Below are positions 1 through 8,219 of a DNA stretch of 64,000 bases, one piece after another. This DNA comes from Pleionea sediminis (GTDB taxonomy: Bacteria > Pseudomonadota > Gammaproteobacteria > Enterobacterales > Kangiellaceae): assembly GCF_007570825.1 (NCBI RefSeq), contig NZ_SUNB01000002.1, positions 248,001-312,000 of the forward strand. Direction: 5' to 3'. The notes below the pieces were generated by a model, which was given only the letters and a program-made list of their open reading frames with translations, was not told the origin of the DNA and made no database searches. The translations under genes were made by a program, and so were the position numbers. Positions within the stretch are counted from its first letter, which is position 1; each line of letters starts with the position of its first letter.

Positions 1-1102
1 CGTAGTTAGAAGACAAACGTGCTTTTTTAACCGGATGAATCATCGTGAGTGATTCCGAATTGCTTGACTCATGCGCTGCCGGATAAATACTCATCGCGAG
101 CGAACTAAATCCCAAACAAAACGCCAGTAAAGATATCTTCTGGGTAGAACGCTTGATTCTGACTGGCGAAGGGCTCATGATATGTTGAATTCTCATTGTT
201 ATTCTCCTTAGTGATTTCGATGAGAAGGCGGCAACCACTTGATTGGCGTCACTGGTTGCCGATTTGCGGAGGATTTTGAGCATCGCTTGCGCATAAATCC
301 TCCGCAAATTTGATTGGCGACTTAGCACACTCCGATCGCAACTGCTCTCAATTGCCCACTGGAGTTGTTGATACATGAGTCGCAAAAATGGATTAAACCA
401 AAACAGTCCAACGCACCATTGAAAAAATAATACAAGTCGACCGTCTTGGCGTTTCAAATGGGTTAGCTCATGCTGAATAACTAATCGCAATTCATCTCTT
501 GATAGTTTTTCCAATGCATATTCGGACAGAATCAGGTAGTTCGTTGAACCTTGAAAAATAAATGGCGAAATAGTCATATTCGATATTCGAATCGTAAGAG
601 CGTAGCGTTTTTCTAATCGTCTAAGTAACGGAATACTGCAATTGCCGAACTGTGACGAGATCGCAGCTATACTTTTTGACTGCCTCACTAAGCGGTGCAA
701 GTGAATTAATTTATAAGCCAGAATAACACTGTTATATAAAGCACCTATTACGCACAGTCCAAACCATAAAGTAAGCGTTATTGTAAAAAAGCTTACCTGC
801 GTTAAGTCTTCAATATCATCTTTTTGTGATTCAAAGTCAGAAGAGTCCGCCACTTGAATCCAGTCAATCGATGGTAACTGGACCACCCCAATGAATTCAT
901 TGGTTGCAGGAATAAAGTGATAGAAAATAGTTGCCGCACTCGTTAATAAAACGACAACCCAAAATCCACGCCAGGCATCAATCCACGGCCATTGATAAGC
1001 CAAAAGGCGAGCGAGAGAGTAAGCCATTCCCGCTGCGATAAGACTAAACACAGAAGCAGTAGCGAAAGATTCTATAAGATGTATCCATTCACCGGTCATC
1101 AT
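1..1102 (-). CDS. M56 (BlaR1/MecR1-like) membrane metalloprotease, 3' part cut by window edge
   Basis: The frame is open from an ATGATG start at 1102 to the window edge. The protein has hydrophobic segments near residues 15-60 and 105-130, then HELTHLKRQD, which is the HExxH zinc motif of M56 sensors, then a further hydrophobic stretch (LVLFFQWCVGLFWFNP). In the BlaR1/MecR1 family this cytoplasmic-face protease cleaves the partner repressor after a signal. The start lies 11-14 bases inside the end of the upstream blaI-like gene, so the pair is translationally coupled and probably works together. The sensor part beyond the window is unseen, so the signal (beta-lactam or other) cannot be told. 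M56 membership is seen in the motif; the regulatory role is inferred from family and context. Confidence 0.85.
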   Translation of the reverse strand, partial: MMTGEWIHLIESFATASVFSLIAAGMAYSLARLLAYQWPWIDAWRGFWVVVLLTSAATIFYHFIPATNEFIGVVQLPSIDWIQVADSSDFESQKDDIEDLTQVSFFTITLTLWFGLCVIGALYNSVILAYKLIHLHRLVRQSKSIAAISSQFGNCSIPLLRRLEKRYALTIRISNMTISPFIFQGSTNYLILSEYALEKLSRDELRLVIQHELTHLKRQDGRLVLFFQWCVGLFWFNPFLRLMYQQLQWAIESSCDRSVLSRQSNLRRIYAQAMLKILRKSATSDANQVVAAFSSKSLRRITMRIQHIMSPSPVRIKRSTQKISLLAFCLGFSSLAMSIYPAAHESSNSESLTMIHPVKKARLSSNY

Positions 1103-1496
1103 GCTCGACCTCTTGCTCAAGCAGCTGCTCTAACTCTGATAATTCACTCTCATCCAACAGCTTACTTTCAGCAAACATGGCTACCGGTAACGCGCCGTCA
1201 ACTTCAAGCACACTGCGCGTAAAATCTTTAATAAAACCAGCTAACGTCTTTACTTTACTCACTTGTGGAGTGAACACACGAATGCCATGAACTTCTTCAA
1301 CTTTGAGAAAGCCCTTTTCAGTCATCCGTTCTAATGTTTTGCGAGTGGATGAATAAGACCAATCTAATTGTTGCTCAACCAAATTATGTATTTCACGAGC
1401 GCTTAGCGGAAACCTTCGCCATAACACTTTGAGCAATGCGAGTTCGGTAGGCGATGGCTTTGTTAACACTTCCGATGGAGTCTTTTTAATATTCAT
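1089..1496 (-). CDS. BlaI/MecI/CopY-type winged-helix repressor
   Basis: Small DNA-binding repressor paired with the overlapping M56 protease. The residues PSPTELALLKVLWRRFPLSAREIHNLVEQQ... are a Penicillinase_R type winged helix (BlaI: 'ELEVMKILW...VtareI'), followed by 'TRKTLERMTEKGFL'. The C-terminal acidic Glu-rich helix is typical of the dimerisation region. I chose the ATG at 1496 (MNIKKTPSEV), although the frame is open to 1589, because the family starts there and a good palindromic operator lies at 1565-1580 inside the longer version. Expected action: represses its own operon until cleaved by the M56 partner. Confidence 0.85.
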   Translation of the reverse strand: MNIKKTPSEVLTKPSPTELALLKVLWRRFPLSAREIHNLVEQQLDWSYSSTRKTLERMTEKGFLKVEEVHGIRVFTPQVSKVKTLAGFIKDFTRSVLEVDGALPVAMFAESKLLDESELSELEQLLEQEVEHDDR

Positions 1497-1564
1497 CTTT
1501 AATTTGCACTCATTAATTTGCGAGACAACGATCTCTAGCAAGCACGCTACAGATGACGCAAGTA

Positions 1565-1580
1565 TGCGACAACTGTCGCA
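1565..1580. promoter_or_regulatory. Candidate BlaI-like operator
   Basis: Perfect inverted repeat TGCGACA-ac-TGTCGCA about 70 bases upstream of the repressor start. Its position in front of an autoregulated repressor/protease pair suggests an operator. The sequence differs from the classical TACA-TGTA BlaI box, so recognition is inferred. Confidence 0.5.
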
Positions 1581-1666
1581 CCTCGTCAATAAAAGAATTA
1601 AGGCAAGCTCCAGAAAGCTACAACACTAACAACAAAAATATATATTTTTACTTTTAATTCAGTTAT

Positions 1667-2722
1667 TTATGTAGTCTTAGATGAAATATTTCCATCGACT
1701 ATGTGAGTGAGAGGGGTATTTAAAAATACTTTATGCTTGTGACAGTGCACCAAAGCCACTTGATTAAGCTTATGTCGCACTTCAAGAATTTTATAGGGAT
1801 TGCTAACGCTGTAAATCATACGCCAAACCACGCAATGATCACCGTTTTCAATAATTTTGATGGTCGGAGGTTGTTTATCTAAGTTATTATCCTCCTCATT
1901 GAGTTGTTCCCAACTTTCTCGTAACACTCGCTCTACTTTTTCAGGGTCACTGTCGTAGCCAATTTTGAAATCAATATAATCTTTCAGAGCACCCGAAGTG
2001 TGAGACAAATTTTCTATAACACTGTTTCGTAACTTAGAATTAGAGACAGTAATTTCGTATCCTTGCACCAAATCTCGCAAAGTCGTTTGCGCTAATGTAA
2101 TCGTTTGAATCACACCACAAATATTTAATTCGCGAATTCTTACTACATTGCCAGGTTCTAGAGATCGATTATAGTGAAACAATAAACTACTAATAATGTC
2201 ATTTAATAAATAGTCTTTGCTGGCATACAAGAGGAGTAAAAATGCACCAATGATGGAAGATGTTTGTAACCAGTTATCTAGATCAAGAATGTTAAGTACC
2301 GCAATAAAAGCCAGTGCCACAACGATTATAAACGTTAATACACCAATCATTCCGCTAGTGTAAGATCGAGCTATCACTATCTTGCCATTGACTTCCCTCT
2401 CAGTCCCAAAGCGTGATAACACCCAAAGTTGTAATACATGATTAACACCAAAAGCTACGATAATGGTTAAACTGATCTGTGAAAAAGCTTGTCCCAGTTT
2501 AAACTCAAATATTCCCGCTACCAGATAGGTCATCAATATAAAAATATTAATGGCGCGAAGGGCAGAAACACGTCGACTTAACTCTTTTTGCGTACGGTTA
2601 TTCGCAGACCAAAGTCCCAACCAGGGTGAACCCAGTAACGTCATGATGTTTAAACCAATAATCCAGTAATCTAACAGAGTAAATTGAAGATTAGCAAACT
2701 GGCTTTGTAGATATTCAATCAT
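1667..2722 (-). CDS. MscS-family mechanosensitive channel protein
   Basis: About 351 residues with four to five hydrophobic segments (around 18-42, 60-82, 88-108, 128-150, 158-175), then a hydrophilic beta-rich part beginning 'NRSLEPGNVVRI', which corresponds to the beta domain after the pore helix of MscS proteins ('...F.pGD.V.i.'). The C-terminal 'FKIGYDSDPEKVERVL' also fits the MscS alpha/beta domain. Such channels release solutes on membrane tension. The ATG at 2722 is preceded by AAAGGAAG at good spacing; an upstream in-frame TTG at 2743 is rejected. It reads in the same direction as the repressor pair, which begins about 170 bases further left, but nothing shows co-transcription. Confidence 0.75.
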   Translation of the reverse strand: MIEYLQSQFANLQFTLLDYWIIGLNIMTLLGSPWLGLWSANNRTQKELSRRVSALRAINIFILMTYLVAGIFEFKLGQAFSQISLTIIVAFGVNHVLQLWVLSRFGTEREVNGKIVIARSYTSGMIGVLTFIIVVALAFIAVLNILDLDNWLQTSSIIGAFLLLLYASKDYLLNDIISSLLFHYNRSLEPGNVVRIRELNICGVIQTITLAQTTLRDLVQGYEITVSNSKLRNSVIENLSHTSGALKDYIDFKIGYDSDPEKVERVLRESWEQLNEEDNNLDKQPPTIKIIENGDHCVVWRMIYSVSNPYKILEVRHKLNQVALVHCHKHKVFLNTPLTHIVDGNISSKTT

Positions 2723-2950
2723 TGAATCTTCCTTTAATAGCAAGATTTAAACCGACTAAATTTAATAGTGAACAAATTTAGACATAGTTGAACCACAATA
2801 TCCAATATATTTCACAAGTTTCTTAGATTTTATCTTATTGCGATACATTACTGCTTTTTTATTACGCCCTGATACTGTCGAAAATCCCAGTCTTCAATCA
2901 ATCCAAATACATGTTTTATGCGTAACTTACTAAAATGGGCATAGGAGCGA

Positions 2951-3334
2951 ATGACATTGAAACCACTACTTTTGGCAATATTACTAACTTGTTCTAGCAT
3001 GATGTTGGCAGAAAATATGACTGAACCCGAATTAATTTCGGTCAGGCCAGGCAGTTTAGACGAGCTTCAAATGAAAGTTTCTGGTCGTTCTGATATTGTC
3101 TCGTCAAAGCGAGAAGACAAAGTTATTCATTACGTCATTGAAAACGGGAAGTCGACCTACTATTTCACCGAACCCGGTCACATTGCGCACCCTTCTGCCA
3201 TGTTCCGCGGCTGGGCTAAGCGTTCAAATGGTCAATCAGGCTTTGATCAAAGGGCTTGGAGCAGCTCAGATAATAAATCCGATTTTATACACTGGGCAAG
3301 GCAATTAGCCAATTTACCCTTGACCTCACCCTGA
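2951..3334 (+). CDS. Small exported protein of unknown function
   Basis: 127 residues with a clear signal peptide (MTLKPLLLAILLTCSSMMLAE) and AGGAG just before the ATG. The mature part is polar, with no cysteine and no motif I recognise ('HYVIENGKSTYYFTEPGHIAHP', 'GWAKRSNGQSGFDQRAW'). It stands alone, facing the hip operon tail-to-tail. Probably periplasmic; function unknown. Confidence 0.7.
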   Translation: MTLKPLLLAILLTCSSMMLAENMTEPELISVRPGSLDELQMKVSGRSDIVSSKREDKVIHYVIENGKSTYYFTEPGHIAHPSAMFRGWAKRSNGQSGFDQRAWSSSDNKSDFIHWARQLANLPLTSP

Positions 3335-3396
3335 ACTTTGGCTTCTGCTGTCCAATACTCTTTAATAGCACCAAAATTACTCGCTCAACGAGCCAA

Positions 3397-4728
3397 TCAA
3401 CGCTCAACTCTTAAGCACTGTTGGATGTACTTTGCAAAATCATCATTCACATTACTTTCTCTAGCAAACTCTAACCAACGTTTTACTGCCAACTCAACAT
3501 CGGCAATCACTTGTTTCGCGGTATTTTTTGTAATGAGCGCTCCTTCAGCCACACGCATAAAATCATCATTATTGAAATGGTCACGTTTACCATTAATACT
3601 CATTTGATGTTGATGCGTCCACTCTCCTTTAGGGTTATAAGAAAAGCAAACATCAAATGCCGGTGATAAGCGCCATTGCCCCGTCGCATTCATAACATAC
3701 GCAATATTTTTAGTATGGTCATCTTGATTCCGAGCAAGCACATTGAACACCATGCGACGGAACTGCTCAACCACTTCACTTTTTGTTAGATTGAGTTGCA
3801 TCATCACGTCAAACGCTTGCTCGTAACTGTGCGCACCCGCCATATTAAAGTCGAGGTGATCCATCGCACACAAACTTTGAACATGCAACTTGTCGCCATT
3901 ATCAAAACGATCGAATCGTTTAGTAACAAAATGCGCGCGACCATTTTCTTCGATTAATTCGCAAGGCATCATGGTAATACCGGCTTCTTTTGCCATTAAA
4001 TAATAAGCAAACTCCACTCGACCAAAACCTTTTGGATCCGACAGTTCTTTATCACGATTATTATCCACGCCATCAAACTTTAAAATCCAATAACTGAATC
4101 CTTCAGGTGCCGTCACTTGACCAGAACGGATTTCGTTACTATTTCGACTCCAGGCAATTACGGCTTTAGCTCGCGCGCCACCTGCAGAGGTTCCCACTCG
4201 AATAATATCTTCAAACGCTTTTTCTTTATCGTGATTCGATTTTATATTGGCCGAAAGATTTTGCCTTTGTAATAAAATATCGCTCGCCAATTCAACCAAA
4301 GCGCCAATCTCTAACTTTCGAGATTTCTTTTCTGCGCGTTTCAGTGTCGGTCGAAATTCTAATGCTCCCATGCCTCGCGACCCGACATAACACAATCGTT
4401 CGATCGGCGAAAATGATGCTCCGGTTCGCCCTTGCCGAACTAACCAGGCATTAATCAGTGCATTACCAAACTTATCCGGTAAGCAATCGGCCAATAATCC
4501 AGGTAATCCATAGTAAGTGTGCTTTTCTAAATTGGGGAAATTATAAATGCGCTGCGATACAGGCATTTTCAACGGTGAGGGCTCTAAGCCTTGCTGCAGA
4601 AAATCCGCTAAATATTCAAAGTTTGCAACACCCCGCTGTTCATCCCAAGAAACGGCAGCTATCTCTTTACCAAACAACAATACATCAGCAACTTCAACTC
4701 GATTCGCGCCAAACATTACCAGGTCCAT
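3397..4728 (-). CDS. hipA: HipA-family Ser/Thr kinase toxin
   Basis: 443 residues with the HipA layout: an N-terminal Couple_hipA-like part, a mobile loop 'GTSAGGARAKAV' matching the autophosphorylated Ser loop, 'FSYWILKFDGVD', then the catalytic 'FNVLARNQDDHTKNIAYV' (general base Asp and Mg-binding Asn) and 'LSPAFDVCFS'. HipA of E. coli phosphorylates glutamyl-tRNA synthetase; the target here is unknown. It overlaps the end of the hipB-like gene by 13 bases; an alternative ATG at 4716 would give a TAATG overlap. Antitoxin first, toxin second is the normal hipBA order. Full length, with all key motifs present, so probably functional. Confidence 0.88.
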   Translation of the reverse strand: MDLVMFGANRVEVADVLLFGKEIAAVSWDEQRGVANFEYLADFLQQGLEPSPLKMPVSQRIYNFPNLEKHTYYGLPGLLADCLPDKFGNALINAWLVRQGRTGASFSPIERLCYVGSRGMGALEFRPTLKRAEKKSRKLEIGALVELASDILLQRQNLSANIKSNHDKEKAFEDIIRVGTSAGGARAKAVIAWSRNSNEIRSGQVTAPEGFSYWILKFDGVDNNRDKELSDPKGFGRVEFAYYLMAKEAGITMMPCELIEENGRAHFVTKRFDRFDNGDKLHVQSLCAMDHLDFNMAGAHSYEQAFDVMMQLNLTKSEVVEQFRRMVFNVLARNQDDHTKNIAYVMNATGQWRLSPAFDVCFSYNPKGEWTHQHQMSINGKRDHFNNDDFMRVAEGALITKNTAKQVIADVELAVKRWLEFARESNVNDDFAKYIQQCLRVER

Positions 4729-5087
4729 TTATCAGATTCGTTACTTGGTTTATTTTTCGTTTCTTCGGTCAGTTCATCATTGGCTTCCACTCGAGAGCCC
4801 GATGCTCGTTGCCGTTGTTTTCCTTTTAACTTTGCCAACTCAACAGGACTCGCGTCAGGTAAACGCATTAAGGATTCCAGACGATCTTCGGCTTTCAACG
4901 CAATAAGCACTTTAACTAAAGTCGCGAGTGAGATATTTTTGCCCGTTTCTGCGTCAACTAAAGTACGACGGGAGATGCCCGCGACTTCCGCAACTTGTTG
5001 CTGGCTAAGGTTTTGCTCTAAACGCTCTCGTTTGAGGCTTTCTGCTACGCTTTCCAGTATTAGACCAATTTTATTCATTGCGGGCAT
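4716..5087 (-). CDS. hipB: HipB-like Xre-family antitoxin and autorepressor
   Basis: Helix-turn-helix protein: 'SLKRERLEQNLSQQQVAEVAGISRRTLVDAETGKNISLATLVKVLIAL' is a complete HTH_3 domain. A charged C-terminal tail (KGKQRQRASGSRVEANDELTEETKNK) follows; disordered tails are common in HipB proteins. I prefer ATG 5087 because TGAGAAAT precedes it; ATG 5099 is in frame and possible. Expected to bind the kinase encoded next and the palindromes at 5107-5124 and 5158-5177. Confidence 0.85.
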   Translation of the reverse strand: MPAMNKIGLILESVAESLKRERLEQNLSQQQVAEVAGISRRTLVDAETGKNISLATLVKVLIALKAEDRLESLMRLPDASPVELAKLKGKQRQRASGSRVEANDELTEETKNKPSNESDKWTW

Positions 5088-5106
5088 TATATTTCTCATT
5101 AAATAG

Positions 5107-5124
5107 CTATAATATTTATTATAG
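5107..5124 (-). promoter_or_regulatory. hip promoter -10 within palindromic operator
   Basis: CTATAATA-tt-TATTATAG is an inverted repeat with perfect 8-base arms, lying 20-40 bases upstream of the hipB starts. On the minus strand it contains a consensus TATAAT, so a repressor bound here would block the promoter. Assignment to HipB is inferred. Confidence 0.55.
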
Positions 5125-5157
5125 GCAATATTTCTCCCACTACAAGAAACTTATATA

Positions 5158-5177
5158 ATGAGCAATATATTACTCAT
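5158..5177. promoter_or_regulatory. Second palindrome upstream of hipBA
   Basis: ATGAGcAATATATTaCTCAT: 20 bases, palindromic except one symmetric pair, about 35 bases upstream of the -10 palindrome. HipB-type operators commonly occur in multiple copies around the promoter. It also lies just after the stop of the yfcL-like gene. Confidence 0.5.
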
Positions 5178-5194
5178 AATGTGCATAAAATGAT

Positions 5195-5458
5195 TTAATG
5201 AGAATTAACTTGCCCATTATTAATGGCTGACTGTAAAACATTCTGAATCAGTTTGCGATCATCCTCGCTTATTTCATCCTCGTCCATTGAGCCGCTTACA
5301 TAATCAATCAATGTAGTTGCAGGATCTGACGCTTCTTCCCAAACCGCTTCGGCCAAAGGCACTTGCGGTATCACGTAGCCAATCGCAAATAAATCGTACT
5401 CTTCATCGGCTTCCATTTCACGCAATACAGCTTCTGTTTTCGCCCAAAAATCAGTCAT
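5195..5458 (-). CDS. YfcL-family small protein
   Basis: 87 acidic residues. 'YDLFAIGYVIPQVPLAEA' and 'EISEDDRKLIQNVLQSAI' resemble the YfcL family (E. coli YfcL has 'DELFASGYLRGHLTLA' and 'LSPRDQALVTDMWENL'). The function of the family is unknown. GGAG precedes the ATG by 7 bases. It lies upstream of hipBA on the same strand, separated by the palindromic region, and is divergent from the next gene. Confidence 0.6.
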   Translation of the reverse strand: MTDFWAKTEAVLREMEADEEYDLFAIGYVIPQVPLAEAVWEEASDPATTLIDYVSGSMDEDEISEDDRKLIQNVLQSAINNGQVNSH

Positions 5459-5539
5459 ATAGATACTCCAAAATAAGCGTTGCCATAATAAGTGAATAAT
5501 TGTCTATAATAAACAATATATCCCTAATGGAGATACACA

Positions 5540-5812
5540 ATGGGCATGCCTAGCAACGATGAACTCAAAGTAGCGCTAGAAACCGCAGCAAAAATGCGTG
5601 AAGAAGATAAAGATCCCAACTTTCTGGCCAAAAGTTTGCTCAACCTAAATTACCGAATGACGTTAATGCACGATCTATTGCATGCAACAAAACTTTATTT
5701 ACGATCAGGCGAGGGATCAACGGAACATACCAAACTACTCAGGACCATCGAGAAAATCGAGCGCGCCGAAGTTCAGTCAACCGATAATTTATCTGCATTC
5801 GAGCCAGATTGA
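5540..5812 (+). CDS. Small conserved-looking hypothetical protein
   Basis: 90 residues, mostly alpha-helical and charged ('ETAAKMREEDKDPNFLAKSLLNLNYRMTLMHDLLHATKLYLRSGE'), no signal peptide. GGAG precedes the ATG, and TATAAT at 5505-5510 is a plausible -10. Divergent from the yfcL-like gene with an 81-base shared intergenic region. I do not recognise a family with certainty. Confidence 0.65.
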   Translation: MGMPSNDELKVALETAAKMREEDKDPNFLAKSLLNLNYRMTLMHDLLHATKLYLRSGEGSTEHTKLLRTIEKIERAEVQSTDNLSAFEPD

Positions 5813-5954
5813 TTTTCTAAACGTAATTAGGGAAGCAACCAAAATTGCATCATTAAGCATGCTCAATGACATAGGACGGAGGTGGCTAGAGACTTTCTTA
5901 TTTACTAGACTTAAAAAGAACTGACGATATTTAGTTTACTGACTACTTACCTAT

Positions 5955-7337
5955 TCATTTCAAAAGTTTTTTCCTTGCATTCGCTCGTTGTTTAGCACGT
6001 CTATTTCTTTCTCTACGACGTTGTTCCGAATCTTTTTGAGCAGAAGCACTCTGATTTAATTCAGAACTCGATTCACTCAAAGTAGCTGATTGAAGAGGTG
6101 CATTTTGGAGTGGTCTCCGAAGGTTTTGACTAGGATCGCTTTCAGAGGAAGGCTCAGAACTAGATTCCGAATCAGATGATTTACGAAGAGTTTGACCTTT
6201 AACTTTACCTGAAACCTGAGGAACCTTATCCGACTGAGCAATTTGTTTTTGCTTTGAACGCTCGAATTCACGTTTAAGCATTTCACGAGACTGATCTAAT
6301 AAATGTTTCGCAAGTCCAGCATTTTTAAAAGGATGAGTATTATCTATCGGAATAAAGTCCACAGGTTTAAATCCCGTGTCCGAATATCTTCGGATGCGCA
6401 GTGCACTTGAGATATTTTGAAAATCGTCTTTACTAAATTCTCCATCATTTAAGACTTTTCCTTGTCCTTTATCTGCTTGCAATCGATTAACGTAAAGTGT
6501 TCCATACCTTCCTGAGCCATAGGCACTTTCTAACTTAGTTGTTCGAAGCCAAGAACCCTCTTTTCCCTTTGGATCTTTATCCAACGAGACAATAGGAATA
6601 CCAACAAAGGCCAACATATCAAGGGTACCGCTACGCATTCCGATGCCACTGACCACATTAAAGTTTTTTGCCAAATGCTGAATTAATCCCGTTTCTTGAT
6701 TTCTTCCACCCTTGGCTGAGTCAAGCTTCCAATAATTGCTTAAATTCGCCTGTCCTTCCGTCATTATTCCTTCTCTTAATAATTCTTTTAACAGATATTC
6801 AGGAGGATCGCCCATTGGTACAGGAACAGCACCAGTAGATTTTGCTGCTTGCATTAACTGCTTAAATCCTTTGTCTCCAGTATCGTGTTCTGGATGCACT
6901 CCACCGGGTTTATCTGCAACGTTTCTGTAATTCACTAAAACATAAGGAATTCCTTGTTTAAATCCTATTTTATTGAGATCTTCAGCGTATTTAGCCGATA
7001 AACCATCGACGCCGGTAGCCATTCCTGTCCGTATCTTTTGATCGAGTACCTGAAAGTTTTGCAATGGGTCTTGAAGCTTTTCAGCGATAAGTGAGGTTGC
7101 TTTTCCGACATGAATTCCTTTATTTTTCATCGCATCTCCATTCACTAGGTCCAAACTATTGGCAGATGGTCTCAAATACTTTGCTATATCATCAGCGGTT
7201 TTAACGAACTGATCAGAATTCCAAATAACTACCGAGTTATTTGGCTCAAGGGCAAGAGCAGCTTTTAAATGGTACATATCTCCTGTTTGGTTTGCCCCTA
7301 TAGTCAATAAATCTTTATTTCTACCCTTGGCACTCAT
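5955..7337 (-). CDS. Orphan protein with Ser-rich linker and basic tail
   Basis: 460 residues from the ATG at 7337 (AAGGAGAATATT upstream; an earlier in-frame ATG at 7352 lies before the ribosome site). Residues 1-360 look globular: 'TIGANQTGDMYHLKAALALEPNNSVVIW' near the start and 'VVSGIGMRSGTLDMLAFVGIPIVSLD' in the middle, the latter reminiscent of the nucleotide-sugar side of GT-B glycosyltransferases, but no firm family. Residues about 375-430 are Ser/Glu-rich low complexity, and the end is strongly basic (RRRERNRRAKQRANARKKLLK). No signal peptide or membrane helix. Monocistronic, with a terminator in its leader (7378-7410). Function unknown; a toxin or effector-like role is speculation. 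Confidence 0.75.
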   Translation of the reverse strand: MSAKGRNKDLLTIGANQTGDMYHLKAALALEPNNSVVIWNSDQFVKTADDIAKYLRPSANSLDLVNGDAMKNKGIHVGKATSLIAEKLQDPLQNFQVLDQKIRTGMATGVDGLSAKYAEDLNKIGFKQGIPYVLVNYRNVADKPGGVHPEHDTGDKGFKQLMQAAKSTGAVPVPMGDPPEYLLKELLREGIMTEGQANLSNYWKLDSAKGGRNQETGLIQHLAKNFNVVSGIGMRSGTLDMLAFVGIPIVSLDKDPKGKEGSWLRTTKLESAYGSGRYGTLYVNRLQADKGQGKVLNDGEFSKDDFQNISSALRIRRYSDTGFKPVDFIPIDNTHPFKNAGLAKHLLDQSREMLKREFERSKQKQIAQSDKVPQVSGKVKGQTLRKSSDSESSSEPSSESDPSQNLRRPLQNAPLQSATLSESSSELNQSASAQKDSEQRRRERNRRAKQRANARKKLLK

Positions 7338-7377
7338 AATATTCTCCTTCATCTTGTAGATAACTTTTTATTGGCAC

Positions 7378-7410
7378 AAAAAAAAGCCGACGTAAAGTCG
7401 GCTTTTTTTG
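7378..7410 (-). terminator. Intrinsic terminator in the leader of the 460-residue gene
   Basis: GCCGAC-gtaaa-GTCGGC (7387-7403) flanked by A- and T-runs, so it can terminate in both directions. On the minus strand it lies after the promoter at 7452-7480 and about 40 bases before the start codon at 7337. It therefore ends a short leader RNA unless read through. Confidence 0.8.
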
Positions 7411-7423
7411 ATTTTATTATATG

Positions 7424-7439
7424 GAAATTGTAATTTCCC
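7424..7439 (-). ncRNA. Leader hairpin (possible small RNA or attenuator part)
   Basis: GGAAATT-gt-AATTTCC, a perfect inverted repeat lying between the inferred start of transcription (about 7445) and the terminator at 7378-7410. The resulting leader would be about 65 nt: one hairpin, an AU-rich spacer, then the terminator hairpin. Confidence 0.45.
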
Positions 7440-7451
7440 TAGTCTATAAAC

Positions 7452-7480
7452 ATTACACTGGAAACTGTTTCGCATGTCAA
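7452..7480 (-). promoter_or_regulatory. Strong sigma70-type promoter for leader RNA
   Basis: Minus-strand TTGACA (7480-7475), a 17-base spacer, then TGTAAT (7457-7452). This is a perfect -35 and a five-of-six -10 at ideal spacing, directed at the leader and the gene at 5955-7337. Confidence 0.65.
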
Positions 7481-7575
7481 TAAAAAAGAAACTAAGTTAT
7501 TTTTTAAATGAAAATTTAGTGAAATGGTGAAACTATACAGGACAATGATAATTCTAATATAAATATTTAAATATC

Positions 7576-8016
7576 ATGGAAAATAATATGAAAGGCACAT
7601 GTCTTTGCGGAACAGTTAAATTCGTAATAAACACGACAGTAACAGGATTATACCAGTGCCATTGCAAGCTCTGCCAAAAACAATCGGGTTCAACCTCTAA
7701 TACGGCCACAATAGTCAAAGAAAAAGATTTCGAGTGGTTGTCGGGAATGAACTCAATAACTCACTGGAAAAAAGACACCGGGTTTACTTCAGACTTTTGT
7801 AGCACGTGTGGCTGTCCAGTCCCCAATAAACTTCGAGATTTAAAATATTACTGGATTCCCATGGGACTGTTTGACTCTCAAGATATTCCCGTGATTGCCC
7901 ATTTGTGTTGCAATTCCAAAGCTTTTTGGGACGCACTTCCTGCTAAAGGAAAGAAATATGAAGAGATGCCTGATGACCTTGAAGATTTTATATCGAGGCT
8001 GCAAAAGAAACCTTAA
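7576..8016 (+). CDS. GFA-family (Mss4-like zinc fold) protein
   Basis: 146 residues (or 142 from ATG 7588). The Cys pattern CLCG...CHCKLCQ...FCSTCGCPVPN is that of the GFA domain, described as S-(hydroxymethyl)glutathione synthase-like, which binds zinc. Most family members are not proven to act on formaldehyde, so the substrate is unknown. Cytosolic. It stands alone after the divergent leader region; I see no clear ribosome site for either start. Confidence 0.85.
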   Translation: MENNMKGTCLCGTVKFVINTTVTGLYQCHCKLCQKQSGSTSNTATIVKEKDFEWLSGMNSITHWKKDTGFTSDFCSTCGCPVPNKLRDLKYYWIPMGLFDSQDIPVIAHLCCNSKAFWDALPAKGKKYEEMPDDLEDFISRLQKKP

Positions 8017-8219
8017 AATCAAAAGTGACGCCTCAACCTTTCAAATGATAAGTTATAAAAAATAACTAGATAGCATTAATAAAAGCCAAATAAAAAGTAG
8101 AAAGACAATACCCGAAAGAGAACCCTCATATTAACTAAGCTACGTTTAATAATTTATCATATTGAGTACTTTCATTACAAAAACTCTATACAAACAATAT
8201 TAAACAGGTACAGCAAGCA

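Noticed and set aside
1089-1589. Longer version of the BlaI-like protein from 1589
   Set aside because: The extra 31 residues are Cys-rich and unlike the family, and the extension covers the palindromic operator; ATG 1496 fits better.
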